A stretch of DNA of 64,000 nucleotides from Streptomyces sp. Q6 (GTDB taxonomy: Bacteria > Actinomycetota > Actinomycetes > Streptomycetales > Streptomycetaceae), in contig NZ_CP146022.1 in NCBI RefSeq assembly GCF_036967205.1, positions 5,766,001 through 5,830,000 on the forward strand. Direction: 5' to 3'. How positions within the stretch are numbered: position 1 is the first letter of the stretch; each line of letters starts with the position of its first letter. This document shows positions 25,505-33,612 of this stretch, one piece after another. A model generated the notes under the pieces. It was given only the letters and a program-made list of their open reading frames with translations. It was not told the origin of the DNA and ran no database searches. The position numbers and the translations under genes are program-made.

Positions 25505-26373
25505 ACATCGACGACCTGGTGGCCATCGACGTCCACACGCACGCCGAGGTCTCCTCCCGGGGCCACGCCTCGCTCGACGACGATCTGCACGAGGCCTCCT
25601 CCGCGTACTTCAAGATCGAGGGCAAGCGGAAGCCGACGCTGGAGGAGATGGCGGCCTACTACCGCGAGCGCAAGATGGCGGCCGTCGTCTTCACGGTCGA
25701 CGCCGAGTCGGCGACCGGCACCGCACCGGTCCCCAACGAGGAGGTGGCCGAGGCCGCCGCCGCCAACCCCGACGTCCTCATCCCCTTCGCCTCCCTCGAC
25801 CCGTTCCGCGGCCGGGCGGGCGTGCGCGCCGCCCGCCGCCTGGTCGAGGAGTACGGGGTGAAGGGCTTCAAGTTCCACCCCTCCATCCAGGGCTTCTACC
25901 CCAACGACCGGATGGCGTACGGCCTGTACGAGGTCATCGAGGAGACGGGCGCCATCGCCCTCTTCCACACCGGCCAGACCGGCATCGGCGCGGGCGTCCC
26001 CGGCGGCGGAGGCATCCGCCTCAAGTACTCCAACCCGCTGCACGTGGACGACGTCGCGGCCGACTTCCCGCACCTCAAGATCATCCTGGCGCATCCGTCG
26101 TTCCCCTGGCAGGACGAGGCCCTCGCCGTCGCCACGCACAAGCCCGGCGTCCACATCGACCTCTCCGGCTGGTCGCCCAAGTACTTCCCGCCGCAGCTCG
26201 TCCAGTACGCGAACACGCTCCTCAAGGACAAGGTCCTCTTCGGTTCGGACTACCCGGTGCTCACCCCCGACCGCTGGCTCGCCGACTTCGCGAAGCTGGA
26301 CATCAAGGAAGAGGTACGCCCCCGGATCCTCAAGGACAACGCGGCCCGCCTGCTCGGTCTGACCAAGCCCTGA
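25501..26373 (+). CDS. Amidohydrolase-2 family hydrolase (CouO-like beta-ketoacyl-CoA hydrolase)
   Basis: A 290-residue TIM-barrel hydrolase. Metal ligands appear in order: DVHTH near residue 9, HTGQ in strand 6 region, AHPSFPW and GSDYPV at the end. The K-x-F-x-x-H stretch GVKGFKFHPSIQG is typical of PF04909. In p-hydroxycinnamate catabolism, CouO of this family splits 4-hydroxyphenyl-beta-ketoacyl-CoA to the aromatic acid and acetyl-CoA. The position between an SDR, a CoA ligase and a MaoC hydratase fits that reaction well. GTG 25501 overlaps the SDR stop. Confidence 0.82.
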   Translation: MNIDDLVAIDVHTHAEVSSRGHASLDDDLHEASSAYFKIEGKRKPTLEEMAAYYRERKMAAVVFTVDAESATGTAPVPNEEVAEAAAANPDVLIPFASLDPFRGRAGVRAARRLVEEYGVKGFKFHPSIQGFYPNDRMAYGLYEVIEETGAIALFHTGQTGIGAGVPGGGGIRLKYSNPLHVDDVAADFPHLKIILAHPSFPWQDEALAVATHKPGVHIDLSGWSPKYFPPQLVQYANTLLKDKVLFGSDYPVLTPDRWLADFAKLDIKEEVRPRILKDNAARLLGLTKP

Positions 26374-26386
26374 AGAGGAGTGGGGA

Positions 26387-27898
26387 ATGCGCAACGAGGG
26401 ACTGGGTTCCTGGCCCGCACGCAGGGCCCGCAAGACGCCGCACCGCACCGCCTTGATCCACGGAGGCGACCGCCTCACCTACGCCGAACTGCACGCCCGC
26501 TGCACGGCGTTGGCCCACGCGCTGCGCGCCCGTGGCATCCGGCGCGGCGACCGCGTGGCCTACCTCGGCCCCAACCACCCGTCGTACGTCGAGACCCTGT
26601 TCGCGGTGGGCGCCCTCGGCGCCTGCTTCGTCCCGCTCAACACCCGCCTCGCGGGCCCGGAGATCGCCTACCAGCTCGCCGACTCCGGGGCACGGGCCCT
26701 CGTGTACGCGCCGGGCCACGCCGGCCTGGTCGCGGGCCTGCCGGCCGAGACCGACGTCGGTACGTACGTCGAAGTCGGCGCGCCCTACGAGGAGTTGCTC
26801 GCCGCGGCGCCCTCCGCCGAGCCGATCGACGAGCCGGTGACCGGCGACGACACCTGCATCATCATGTACACCTCGGGCACCACGGGCCGCCCCAAGGGCG
26901 CCATGCTCACCCACGCCAACCTCACCTGGAACGCCCTCAACGTCCTCGTCGACACCGACGTCGCCGCGGACGAAGTCGCCCTGGTGTCCGCCCCGTTGTT
27001 CCACGCGGCGGGCCTCAACATGCTCGCCCTGCCGGTCCTCCTCAAGGGCGGCACCTGCGTCCTGGTCGAGTCCTTCGACCCGGCGCGCACCCTCACCCTC
27101 ATCGAGCGGTACGGCGTCACGACGATGTTCGGGGTCCCGACGATGTACGACCTGGTGGCGCGGGAGGAGAGCTGGGGGAGCGCCGACCTCTCCACCCTGC
27201 GCACCCTCCTCTGCGGCGGCGCCCCCGTCCCCACCTCCCTGATCGCCACGTACCAGGCCCGCGGCCTCACCTTCCTCCAGGGCTACGGCATGACGGAGGC
27301 CTCGCCCGGCGTCCTCTTCCTCGACGCCGAGCACGCGGTGACCAAGGCGGGCTCGGCCGGAGTCCCGCACTTCTTCACCGACGTACGGGTCGTGCGGCCG
27401 GACCGCGCCCCGGCCGAGGTCGGCGAGACCGGCGAGATCCTGGTCCGCGGCCCGCACGTGATGCCCGGGTACTGGGGCCTGCCGGACGAGTCGGCGGCGG
27501 CCTTCGCCGACGGCTGGTTCCGCAGCGGCGACGCGGCCCGCGTCGACGAGGACGGCTACGTCCACATCGTCGACCGCATCAAGGACATGATCATCTCCGG
27601 CGGCGAGAACGTGTACCCCGCCGAGATCGAGGACGCCCTGCTCGCCCACCCCGGCATCGCGGAGTGCGCCGTCATCGGCGTACCCGACGACAAGTGGGGC
27701 GAGGTGCCGCGTGCCGTGATCGTCCCGCGCGAGGGCACGGCACCCGACCCGGCCGAGATCCTCGCCTCCCTCGCCGGCCACCTCGCCAAGTACAAGATCC
27801 CCACATCCCTGGTGGTGGCGGACCGACTCCCGCGCACCGCCTCCGGAAAGCTCCTCAAGTCCCGGGTGCGCGAGCACTACGGCAGAAACACGGCCTGA
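26387..27898 (+). CDS. Acyl/aryl-CoA ligase (CouL-like)
   Basis: A 503-residue ANL-superfamily adenylating enzyme with a GAGGAG site. Core motifs: YTSGTTGRPKGAM at 161-173 (A3), GYGMTEASPG (A5), DGWFRSGDAA (A7), DRIKDMIISGGENVYP (A8, hinge) and ASGKLLK with the catalytic Lys near the C-terminus. It would make acyl-AMP and then acyl-CoA, here probably from a hydroxycinnamic acid. It is third in the SDR-amidohydrolase-ligase-MaoC operon. Medium-chain fatty acids are an alternative substrate; the motif set alone does not decide. Confidence 0.88.
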   Translation: MRNEGLGSWPARRARKTPHRTALIHGGDRLTYAELHARCTALAHALRARGIRRGDRVAYLGPNHPSYVETLFAVGALGACFVPLNTRLAGPEIAYQLADSGARALVYAPGHAGLVAGLPAETDVGTYVEVGAPYEELLAAAPSAEPIDEPVTGDDTCIIMYTSGTTGRPKGAMLTHANLTWNALNVLVDTDVAADEVALVSAPLFHAAGLNMLALPVLLKGGTCVLVESFDPARTLTLIERYGVTTMFGVPTMYDLVAREESWGSADLSTLRTLLCGGAPVPTSLIATYQARGLTFLQGYGMTEASPGVLFLDAEHAVTKAGSAGVPHFFTDVRVVRPDRAPAEVGETGEILVRGPHVMPGYWGLPDESAAAFADGWFRSGDAARVDEDGYVHIVDRIKDMIISGGENVYPAEIEDALLAHPGIAECAVIGVPDDKWGEVPRAVIVPREGTAPDPAEILASLAGHLAKYKIPTSLVVADRLPRTASGKLLKSRVREHYGRNTA

Positions 27899-27954
27899 CC
27901 CCTGAACGTCCGTCCGCACATCCCGACGTCCCACACAGAAGGAACCCCGACCTG

Positions 27955-28428
27955 ATGAGCAACACCGTCACCGTGAACGGCCTGGCCGAACTCAAGAAGC
28001 TCGCGGAGACCGACGAGGGCGCCCTCGGCACCAGCGGCTGGATCGAGATCACCCAGGACCGCGTCAACACGTTCGCCGACGCGACCGGCGACCACCAGTG
28101 GATCCACGTGGACGCGCGGAAGGCGGCGGCCGGCCCCTTCGGCGCCCCCATCGCCCACGGCTACCTGACGCTCTCCCTCTTCATCCCGCTCTTCACGGAC
28201 CTCCTCGACGTCCAGGGCGTCACGACGAAGGTCAACTACGGCCTGAACAAGGTCCGTTTCCCCGCCCCGGTCAAGGTCGGCTCCCGCATCCGCCTCACCG
28301 CGCGACTCGCGTCGGTGGAGGACGTCGCGGGCGGAGGCGTGCAGATCACGGTGAACGGCACGATCGAGATCGAGGGCCACCCGAAGCCGGCCGCGGTCCT
28401 GGAAAGCCTCTCCCGCTTCTACGCCTGA
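27955..28428 (+). CDS. MaoC-family enoyl-CoA hydratase (CouM-like by position)
   Basis: A 157-residue single hot-dog hydratase. The motif FADATGDHQWIHVD carries the catalytic Asp and His, and GAPIAHGYLTLS follows as in Rv0130-type (R)-hydratases. It would add water to the arylacryloyl-CoA so that the SDR can oxidise the alcohol. ATG 27955 has AAGGAA upstream. It ends the catabolic operon; its last 10 bp overlap the end of the convergent paaX-like gene. Confidence 0.87.
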   Translation: MSNTVTVNGLAELKKLAETDEGALGTSGWIEITQDRVNTFADATGDHQWIHVDARKAAAGPFGAPIAHGYLTLSLFIPLFTDLLDVQGVTTKVNYGLNKVRFPAPVKVGSRIRLTARLASVEDVAGGGVQITVNGTIEIEGHPKPAAVLESLSRFYA

Positions 28429-29258
28429 CCCGGCTCGTCCCGTACGGGAACGAGGTCGATGAGCCGTTCCGCGCCGGACGCGGCGAGCGGGCTGAGCCGC
28501 TCGTGCACGGCGCGGAACGTCTTCTCGGCACGCTCGGCGGGCCAGTCGTCGGGCAGATGCTTCACCGGGAGCCGGGGATCGCGCCGGATGATCCGCAGCC
28601 AGTCGGTCTGAAGGGTGAGCCGCAGCGCGAGCGCGTCCCCGGCGTCGTCCGGCGGCTGCCCGCCGCGCTCCTCCCACCGCGCCCCGAACTCCTCGTAGGC
28701 GGCGGCGACATGGGCGAGCCCCCAGGTCTCCTCGACCATCGCGTCGATGTCCGTCCCGTCGTCGGCGTGCGCACGGAAGACCTTCACGTGCGCGCCGAGC
28801 CCCAGCTCGGCGACGAGCGCGGTCACGTCCACGACGCCGGGCGCGATCCACACCCCGCTGAACAGCGGCCCGAACCCGCTCCACGTCAACCGCGCCCGCA
28901 GATCGTGCCGTTGACGCTGCCACGACTCCGGCAGCGAGAACCCGAGCAGCGTCCAGGACCCGTCCCACTCCCGGTTGACGGCCCCGACGTGCCAGACCCG
29001 CCGCTCCCCGTCACGCAGCACGTCCTCACACCGCTCGGTGAGCCCGAAGTACATCCGCCGCCCCTCGCGCTGCTTCCTGAGCAGCCCGCGCTGCACCATC
29101 CGCGCCAGCGTCGACCGGGTCGCCTGCTCTCCGACCCCGGCCCGCGCGAACACCTCGATGACGCTCCCCGAGTACACGCAGACGTCCCGCCCGAGCACAT
29201 GGTCCCCGAGGAACGACAGCAGCAGGGACTGGGGCCGCAGCGCATCTTCCGAGCTCAC
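28419..29258 (-). CDS. PaaX-family transcriptional regulator
   Basis: A 279-residue regulator with the three PaaX parts: an N-terminal winged helix (PQSLLLSFLGDHVLGRD, then TRSTLARMVQRGLLRKQREGRR), a central ferredoxin-like domain (WDGSWTLLGFSLPESWQRQRHDLRARL) and a C-terminal helical domain (HLPDDWPAERAEKTFRAVHERL). PaaX represses phenylacetate genes and responds to phenylacetyl-CoA; related actinobacterial proteins control other aromatic pathways. It faces the MaoC gene end to end and stands apart from the MarR-controlled operon, so it may regulate the genes at 29283-31662. Confidence 0.87.
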   Translation of the reverse strand: MSSEDALRPQSLLLSFLGDHVLGRDVCVYSGSVIEVFARAGVGEQATRSTLARMVQRGLLRKQREGRRMYFGLTERCEDVLRDGERRVWHVGAVNREWDGSWTLLGFSLPESWQRQRHDLRARLTWSGFGPLFSGVWIAPGVVDVTALVAELGLGAHVKVFRAHADDGTDIDAMVEETWGLAHVAAAYEEFGARWEERGGQPPDDAGDALALRLTLQTDWLRIIRRDPRLPVKHLPDDWPAERAEKTFRAVHERLSPLAASGAERLIDLVPVRDEPGQA

Positions 29259-29282
29259 AGGTTCACGGTACAGCGACGCTCC

Positions 29283-30062
29283 TCAACGGGAGTCCCGCCG
29301 ATGCACCCCGACACCGCACCGCCCCGGAGCGAGATCGTCCCGCAGCACCAGCGCATCGTCGTACTCCCCACCGCGCTCGGGCCGATACGCGAGGGGTGAC
29401 ATCCCCGCCAACTCCCGCACCCGCCGCCGCAGTTCACCGACGGTCCGCGCGTACCCGCGCGCATCGCACCGATCGGCGCCGTAGACGACGAAGGGCGGCA
29501 GGGCCTCCATCCCGGTGTACCAGAAGGTCCCGTGCAGCAAGGGGAACAGCACCTCCTCCATCTCCCCGTGCACCCCGCGCGCCCCGAACCCGGACGCGCG
29601 GGCCCCGACGGAGGTGACCACCCAGGCCCGCTTCCCGGCGAGCCCCCCGTCCCCGTACCGCCGCACGCCTCCGTCGTCGTCGGCGACCCCGAACGCGAAC
29701 CCCTGCGTCAGCACCCGGTCGAACCACCCCTTGAGGATCGCCGGAGGCCCGAACCACCACATCGGGAAGTGGAAGACGACGACATCGGCCCACCGCACCT
29801 TCTCCTGCTCGGCCCGCACATCGTCGCTCAACCCCCCACCCCTGAAGGCCCGTTCCTGAGCCCGCCCGACGAACAACCGCCTCCCGCTCCCCGCCTCCTC
29901 GGCGAAGTCCCCCTCGTCGACGACGGCCTTCCAGTTCATCCCGTACAGATCGGACACGCGCACTTCATGGCCCTCCTCCTCCAGCGCCCGTGTCCCTTCC
30001 TCCCACAGCGTCCCGGTGAGAGACCGCCGCTCCGGATGCGCAACAACCCAAAGAACCTTCAT
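29283..30062 (-). CDS. Flavodoxin-like NAD(P)H:quinone oxidoreductase
   Basis: A 259-residue protein of the NQO1/KefF/MdaB family, an FMN- or FAD-dependent two-electron quinone reductase in the cytoplasm. The N-terminus MKVLWVVAHPERRSLTGTL is the flavin-phosphate loop; FHFPMWWFGPPAILKGWFDRVL is the conserved block holding the isoalloxazine; RRYGDGGLAGKRAWVVTSVG follows. ATG 30062 begins exactly at the family start. Such enzymes protect against quinones formed during aromatic catabolism, which suits the region, though no specific partner is evident. Confidence 0.87.
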   Translation of the reverse strand: MKVLWVVAHPERRSLTGTLWEEGTRALEEEGHEVRVSDLYGMNWKAVVDEGDFAEEAGSGRRLFVGRAQERAFRGGGLSDDVRAEQEKVRWADVVVFHFPMWWFGPPAILKGWFDRVLTQGFAFGVADDDGGVRRYGDGGLAGKRAWVVTSVGARASGFGARGVHGEMEEVLFPLLHGTFWYTGMEALPPFVVYGADRCDARGYARTVGELRRRVRELAGMSPLAYRPERGGEYDDALVLRDDLAPGRCGVGVHRRDSR

Positions 30063-30171
30063 GCCCCCACCCTCGGCGCGCCCACCCGCCCCGCACGACT
30101 GGCCGGACGGCCGATCCCCGCAAGAATCCGGCCACCCGCGCCGAGCGGGACGCACCCGACGGTCCCCAGGG

Positions 30172-31662
30172 TCAGGCCGTGGCCGGCCGGACGATCTGCC
30201 GCTTGAGGATCTTGCCGCTGGGCCCGGTCGGCAGGGAGTCCGCCAGCCACAGCAGGCGCGGGTACTTGTAGGCGGCTATCCGGTCCTTGGCGAACTGCCG
30301 CAGCTCCTCCGGCGTCGCCACGGCCCCGGGCCGGAGCACCACCGCGGCGCCGACCTCCTCACCGAGATGCTCGTCCGGCAGACCGACGACGGCGGCCAGA
30401 GCCACCGCGGGATGCTCGTGGAGCACCTCCTCGATCTCCCGCGGGTAGACGTTGAACCCACCGCGGATGATCATGTCCTTCTTGCGGTCGACGATGTACA
30501 GATAACCGTCCTCGTCCCGGCGGGCGAGATCCCCGCTGCGCAGCCAGCCGTCCGGGATCACGGCGTCCGTGTCCTCGGGCCGGTTCCAGTAGCCCTGCAT
30601 GACGTTGGGGCCGCGTACGGACAGCTCGCCGATGTCGCCGGCGGCCACGTCGTGCCCGCTCTCGTCGAGCAGGCGCACCTCCACGTCCCGGATCGGCGTG
30701 CCGACGGACCCGGCCTTGCGCGGCCGGTCCGGATGGTTGAACGTCGCGACCGGGCTGGTCTCGGACATCCCGAACCCTTCCAGCACCGTGCAGCCGAAAC
30801 GCTGCTCGAAGCCGTGCAGGACCTCCACCGGAAGGGACGCGCCTCCCGAGGTGCACAGACGCAGCGTGGACACGTCCACGTCCGGCTGATGCTGGAGCAG
30901 CGCGGCGTACATCGTGGGAACGCCCTGGAACACGGTCGCCCGGTCCCGGTCGATGGCGTGCAGGACGGCCGCCGGGTCGAAGCGGGGGATCAGGGTCAGC
31001 GAGGCGCCGGCGCGCACGGCGGCGTTCATGGCGCAGACCTGACCGAAGGCGTGGAAGAGCGGAAGACAGCCGACCACGACGTCGCCCTCGCTCACCGCCC
31101 GGATGTCGAAGACGACGGCCTCGGTGTTGTGCCGCAGGTTGCCGTGGCTGAGCATGGCCCCCTTCGGCGTGCCGGTGGTGCCCGAGGTGTAGAGCAGCAC
31201 GGCGACGTCGGTGTCGGCGGTCGCGGCGATGTCCGTCTCTGCCACGGCCTCCACGGCCCCGTCCGCGAACGCGCCGGGTGCGACGGACAGATGGGGCACT
31301 CCGGCGGCCTCCGCGCCGACACGCCCCTCACCGGGTGCCTGGTGCCACTCCAGCAGCACCCGGGAACCGGAGTCGCCCAGGTGGTACGCGACCTCGCGCT
31401 TCTTCAGCAGCGGATTGAGCGGCACGACGACACCACCGGCACGCAGCACGCCGTAGTAGAGGCTGACGAACTCGGGAACATTGGGAAGCATCAGAGCGAC
31501 CCGGTCCCCGCGCCGGACACCCTGAGCGCGCAGCACCGCCGCGGCCCGCACGCTGTCCGCCTCCAACTCCGCGTAACCGAGCGCCCCCGCGCCGAACCGC
31601 AGCGCGATCCGCTCGGGCCGACGCTGCGCCGTCTCCGTCAAGAACTGGGCCAGATTGGCCAT
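30172..31662 (-). CDS. Second ANL-superfamily acyl-CoA ligase
   Basis: A 496-residue ligase with all core motifs: YTSGTTGTPKGAM at 158-170, GFGMSETSP, DGWLRSGDLA, DRKKDMIIRGGFNVYPREIEE and the C-terminal GPSGKILKR lysine. ATG 31662 with GGAG upstream was preferred to a start at 31845, which adds a low-complexity leader. The sequence is of the long-chain-fatty-acid/4-coumarate ligase branch. It is on the opposite strand from the first ligase and follows DUF6083 after 375 bp. It may widen the range of acids activated; direct evidence for its substrate is absent. Confidence 0.87.
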   Translation of the reverse strand: MANLAQFLTETAQRRPERIALRFGAGALGYAELEADSVRAAAVLRAQGVRRGDRVALMLPNVPEFVSLYYGVLRAGGVVVPLNPLLKKREVAYHLGDSGSRVLLEWHQAPGEGRVGAEAAGVPHLSVAPGAFADGAVEAVAETDIAATADTDVAVLLYTSGTTGTPKGAMLSHGNLRHNTEAVVFDIRAVSEGDVVVGCLPLFHAFGQVCAMNAAVRAGASLTLIPRFDPAAVLHAIDRDRATVFQGVPTMYAALLQHQPDVDVSTLRLCTSGGASLPVEVLHGFEQRFGCTVLEGFGMSETSPVATFNHPDRPRKAGSVGTPIRDVEVRLLDESGHDVAAGDIGELSVRGPNVMQGYWNRPEDTDAVIPDGWLRSGDLARRDEDGYLYIVDRKKDMIIRGGFNVYPREIEEVLHEHPAVALAAVVGLPDEHLGEEVGAAVVLRPGAVATPEELRQFAKDRIAAYKYPRLLWLADSLPTGPSGKILKRQIVRPATA

Positions 31663-32037
31663 GGGAACACTCCATCGAGGTCGGTGCGGATCGATCACGG
31701 CACGGAGATGCGGTCCGTCCCGCGCACGGTCGTACCGGTCGGCCGAGGGGCTTGGCGACACAGAGGCCGAGAAGGGACGCTTTTCCGCCGGTGCGCAGCG
31801 CCTGGATGGCCGCCCGCCCACTGGCCGCCGGGGGCGACGTCGCACACCTTGAGGAGGACGAGGGCGCTCGGGCGGTCCACGGCGAGCGGCGACAGACCTG
31901 GCGCGTCCACTGCGCCGGCCCCGGTTCCCCCCGGGAACTCTCCGACGAAACAGCTGCCTCGGCCTTCGGAGACCCGGGCCTGATCCTCGGCGCCCACCCG
32001 CACACAGTCCCGGATCCGCCGGGCAACCGTCGGCCGG
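31663..32037. other. 375-bp stretch without a convincing gene
   Basis: Several frames are open on both strands, as expected at this GC content, but none has recognisable motifs, a good ribosome site or typical third-position GC bias. The stretch presumably holds the ligase promoter; decayed coding sequence is possible. Confidence 0.4.
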
Positions 32038-32565
32038 TCACTCCTCCGTGGACCGCCCACGGGGTGCCCGCTGGTCGCCTGCGCCACGCGGTTCGGCCTC
32101 CGCGATCTCCTCGTGGGGAAAGCACAGCATGCGGTGAACCGGCACCACCAGGTCACCGGGGAGCGGGTCGACTCCCCGGACCCGCACAGCCACCACATCA
32201 GTGGTGACACGCGACGGGCCCCGCAACGGCGTCAACCGCCACCGGTACCGCTCGGGAACTTCCTTGGCGGGAAGCTCCACCAGGGCCAGGCCGACCCAGC
32301 GGTCGTAGTTGGTCGGGCATATCCGGATCTCGGCCCCACACAGCGGACACCTCGGCGGCTCGATCCAGGACACGTCATCAGGGTCGGGCACAGGCTGGGG
32401 AACGGCTGTCGCCCCGTCGGCCTCTGCCATCTGGTTGGCGAGGGCGTTCCAGCACCCGTCGCAGAGTCTGGCCATGAAGCTGATGCGCCCACGATCACGC
32501 ACGGTGGGGCCGGCCTCTGAGCAGCGATGGCATACGTCCCGGTCACGATCCCCGATTGCCCCCAT
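32038..32565 (-). CDS. DUF6083-type zinc-ribbon protein
   Basis: A 175-residue protein with three Cys-x-x-Cys pairs: CHRC near residue 16, CDGC near 35 and CPLC near 72, followed by a basic, Val-rich domain (RYRWRLTPLRGPSRVTT). This pattern is that of Streptomyces DUF6083 proteins, whose function is unknown; zinc binding by the Cys pairs is likely. No clear ribosome site precedes ATG 32565, so translation may begin at the inner Met31 or from a leaderless message. It is the last accessory gene before the core block. Confidence 0.65.
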   Translation of the reverse strand: MGAIGDRDRDVCHRCSEAGPTVRDRGRISFMARLCDGCWNALANQMAEADGATAVPQPVPDPDDVSWIEPPRCPLCGAEIRICPTNYDRWVGLALVELPAKEVPERYRWRLTPLRGPSRVTTDVVAVRVRGVDPLPGDLVVPVHRMLCFPHEEIAEAEPRGAGDQRAPRGRSTEE

Positions 32566-32700
32566 GTGCTCGAGTGTGAGCGCATCTGACCAGATTCAAG
32601 TAGGTGGCGAATTGGACTATTTCACCGACCACGCACCCACGCCCACCACGCAGCCCCGACCGTGAGACCACCCGGCACGCCATGCACCCGCACACACAAG

Positions 32701-32740
32701 AAGACCCCGCCGTCAGCATCTCTGCTGGTGACGGGGTCTT
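32701..32740 (-). terminator. Terminator downstream of tRNA-Arg
   Basis: AAGACCCCGCCGTCAGCA pairs with TGCTGGTGACGGGGTCTT around a TCTC loop, allowing one unpaired base. It lies 19 bp beyond the 3' end of the minus-strand tRNA. Confidence 0.75.
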
Positions 32741-32758
32741 TAGGCACCTAATCCAAGG

Positions 32759-32830
32759 TGCCCCCGGCAGGATTCGAACCTGCGCACACGGCTCCGGAGG
32801 CCGTTGCTCTATCCCCTGAGCTACGGGGGC
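32759..32830 (-). tRNA. tRNA-Arg (anticodon CCG)
   Basis: A 72-nt cloverleaf can be drawn: acceptor GCCCCCG/CGGGGGC with discriminator A, D arm GCTC/GAGC, anticodon stem ACGGC/GCCGT with loop CTCCGGA, 4-nt variable loop and T arm GCAGG/CCTGC with TTCGAAT. Anticodon CCG reads CGG, a very common Arg codon here. The 3' CCA is not encoded. The gene lies near the ArgS-derived nrtL gene. Confidence 0.96.
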
Positions 32831-33055
32831 GTGGCCACGTGGTGCGTGGCGACGGGTAGAACCCTACCAGCTCATCCCGGGTCCTCATGAACAGGTATTT
32901 CGGGTGGGGGAGAGGCCGTCGGGGTTCCGGGTGTGGGCCCGGCGCGGCCCGGTGTGGGTCCCGTACGGAGCCGTACAAACCCCGGACGGGCTCCGTACGG
33001 GGCGGAAGTGGGGAAAACCCGGACGCGGTGGCCGGTGTCGACCTACTCTCGAGTT

Positions 33056-33517
33056 GTGCCAGGCGCGTCCGGCCGGGTCCTTGTCGTGGACGACAACAAG
33101 GTCATCCGGCAGCTGATCAGGGTCAATCTCGAGCTGGAGGGCTTCGAGGTCGTGACCGCGGCCGATGGTGCCGAATGCCTGGACGTCGTGCACGAGGTGA
33201 GGCCCGACGTGATCACTCTGGACGTCGTGATGCCGCGTCTGGACGGGCTGCGGACCGCCGCGCGGCTCCGTGGGGACGAGCACACCAGCGATCTGCCCAT
33301 CGTCGTCGTCAGCGCCTGCACCCAGTACGAGGTGGAGAACGGGCTGGACGTCGGGGTCGACGCCTTCCTCGCCAAGCCCTTCGAGCCGGGTGAACTGGTG
33401 CGAGTGGTCCGGCAGTTGAGTGAGCGAGGGCGTTCGCGGGGCGCAGTGGAGGGGACGGCGTCGGACGGTGGCGGGGACGCCGAGTCGGCTGAGCGGGTCG
33501 GACGTACCGGTGGCTGA
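33056..33517 (+). CDS. Single-domain response regulator (orphan receiver)
   Basis: A CheY-like receiver of 153 residues with VVDDNKVIRQL (acidic pair), TLDVVMPRLDG (phospho-acceptor Asp), VVVSACTQYE and FLAKPFEPGEL (conserved Lys). After residue 120 there is only a Gly/Ser-rich charged tail and no DNA-binding domain. GTG 33056 was chosen because the receiver begins directly after it; an upstream ATG at 32933 would add 41 unconserved residues. No kinase gene is adjacent. It precedes nrtL by 95 bp on the same strand. It may pass phosphate to another protein or act by protein contacts. Confidence 0.85.
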   Translation: MPGASGRVLVVDDNKVIRQLIRVNLELEGFEVVTAADGAECLDVVHEVRPDVITLDVVMPRLDGLRTAARLRGDEHTSDLPIVVVSACTQYEVENGLDVGVDAFLAKPFEPGELVRVVRQLSERGRSRGAVEGTASDGGGDAESAERVGRTGG

Positions 33518-33612
33518 CCACCCCTCCAGGGGCGCGGGCCGTCTGTCCGTATCCCGGACCATCAGGTAAACCGGGTCGCATACCCACCCCCCTCCTCCCA
33601 TACGCTTGTCCC

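Noticed and set aside
32933-33055. Upstream ATG that would lengthen the orphan receiver protein
   Set aside because: The added 41 residues are Pro/Arg/Gly-rich without conservation, and the stretch contains repeated CCGTACGG-type promoter-like palindromes.
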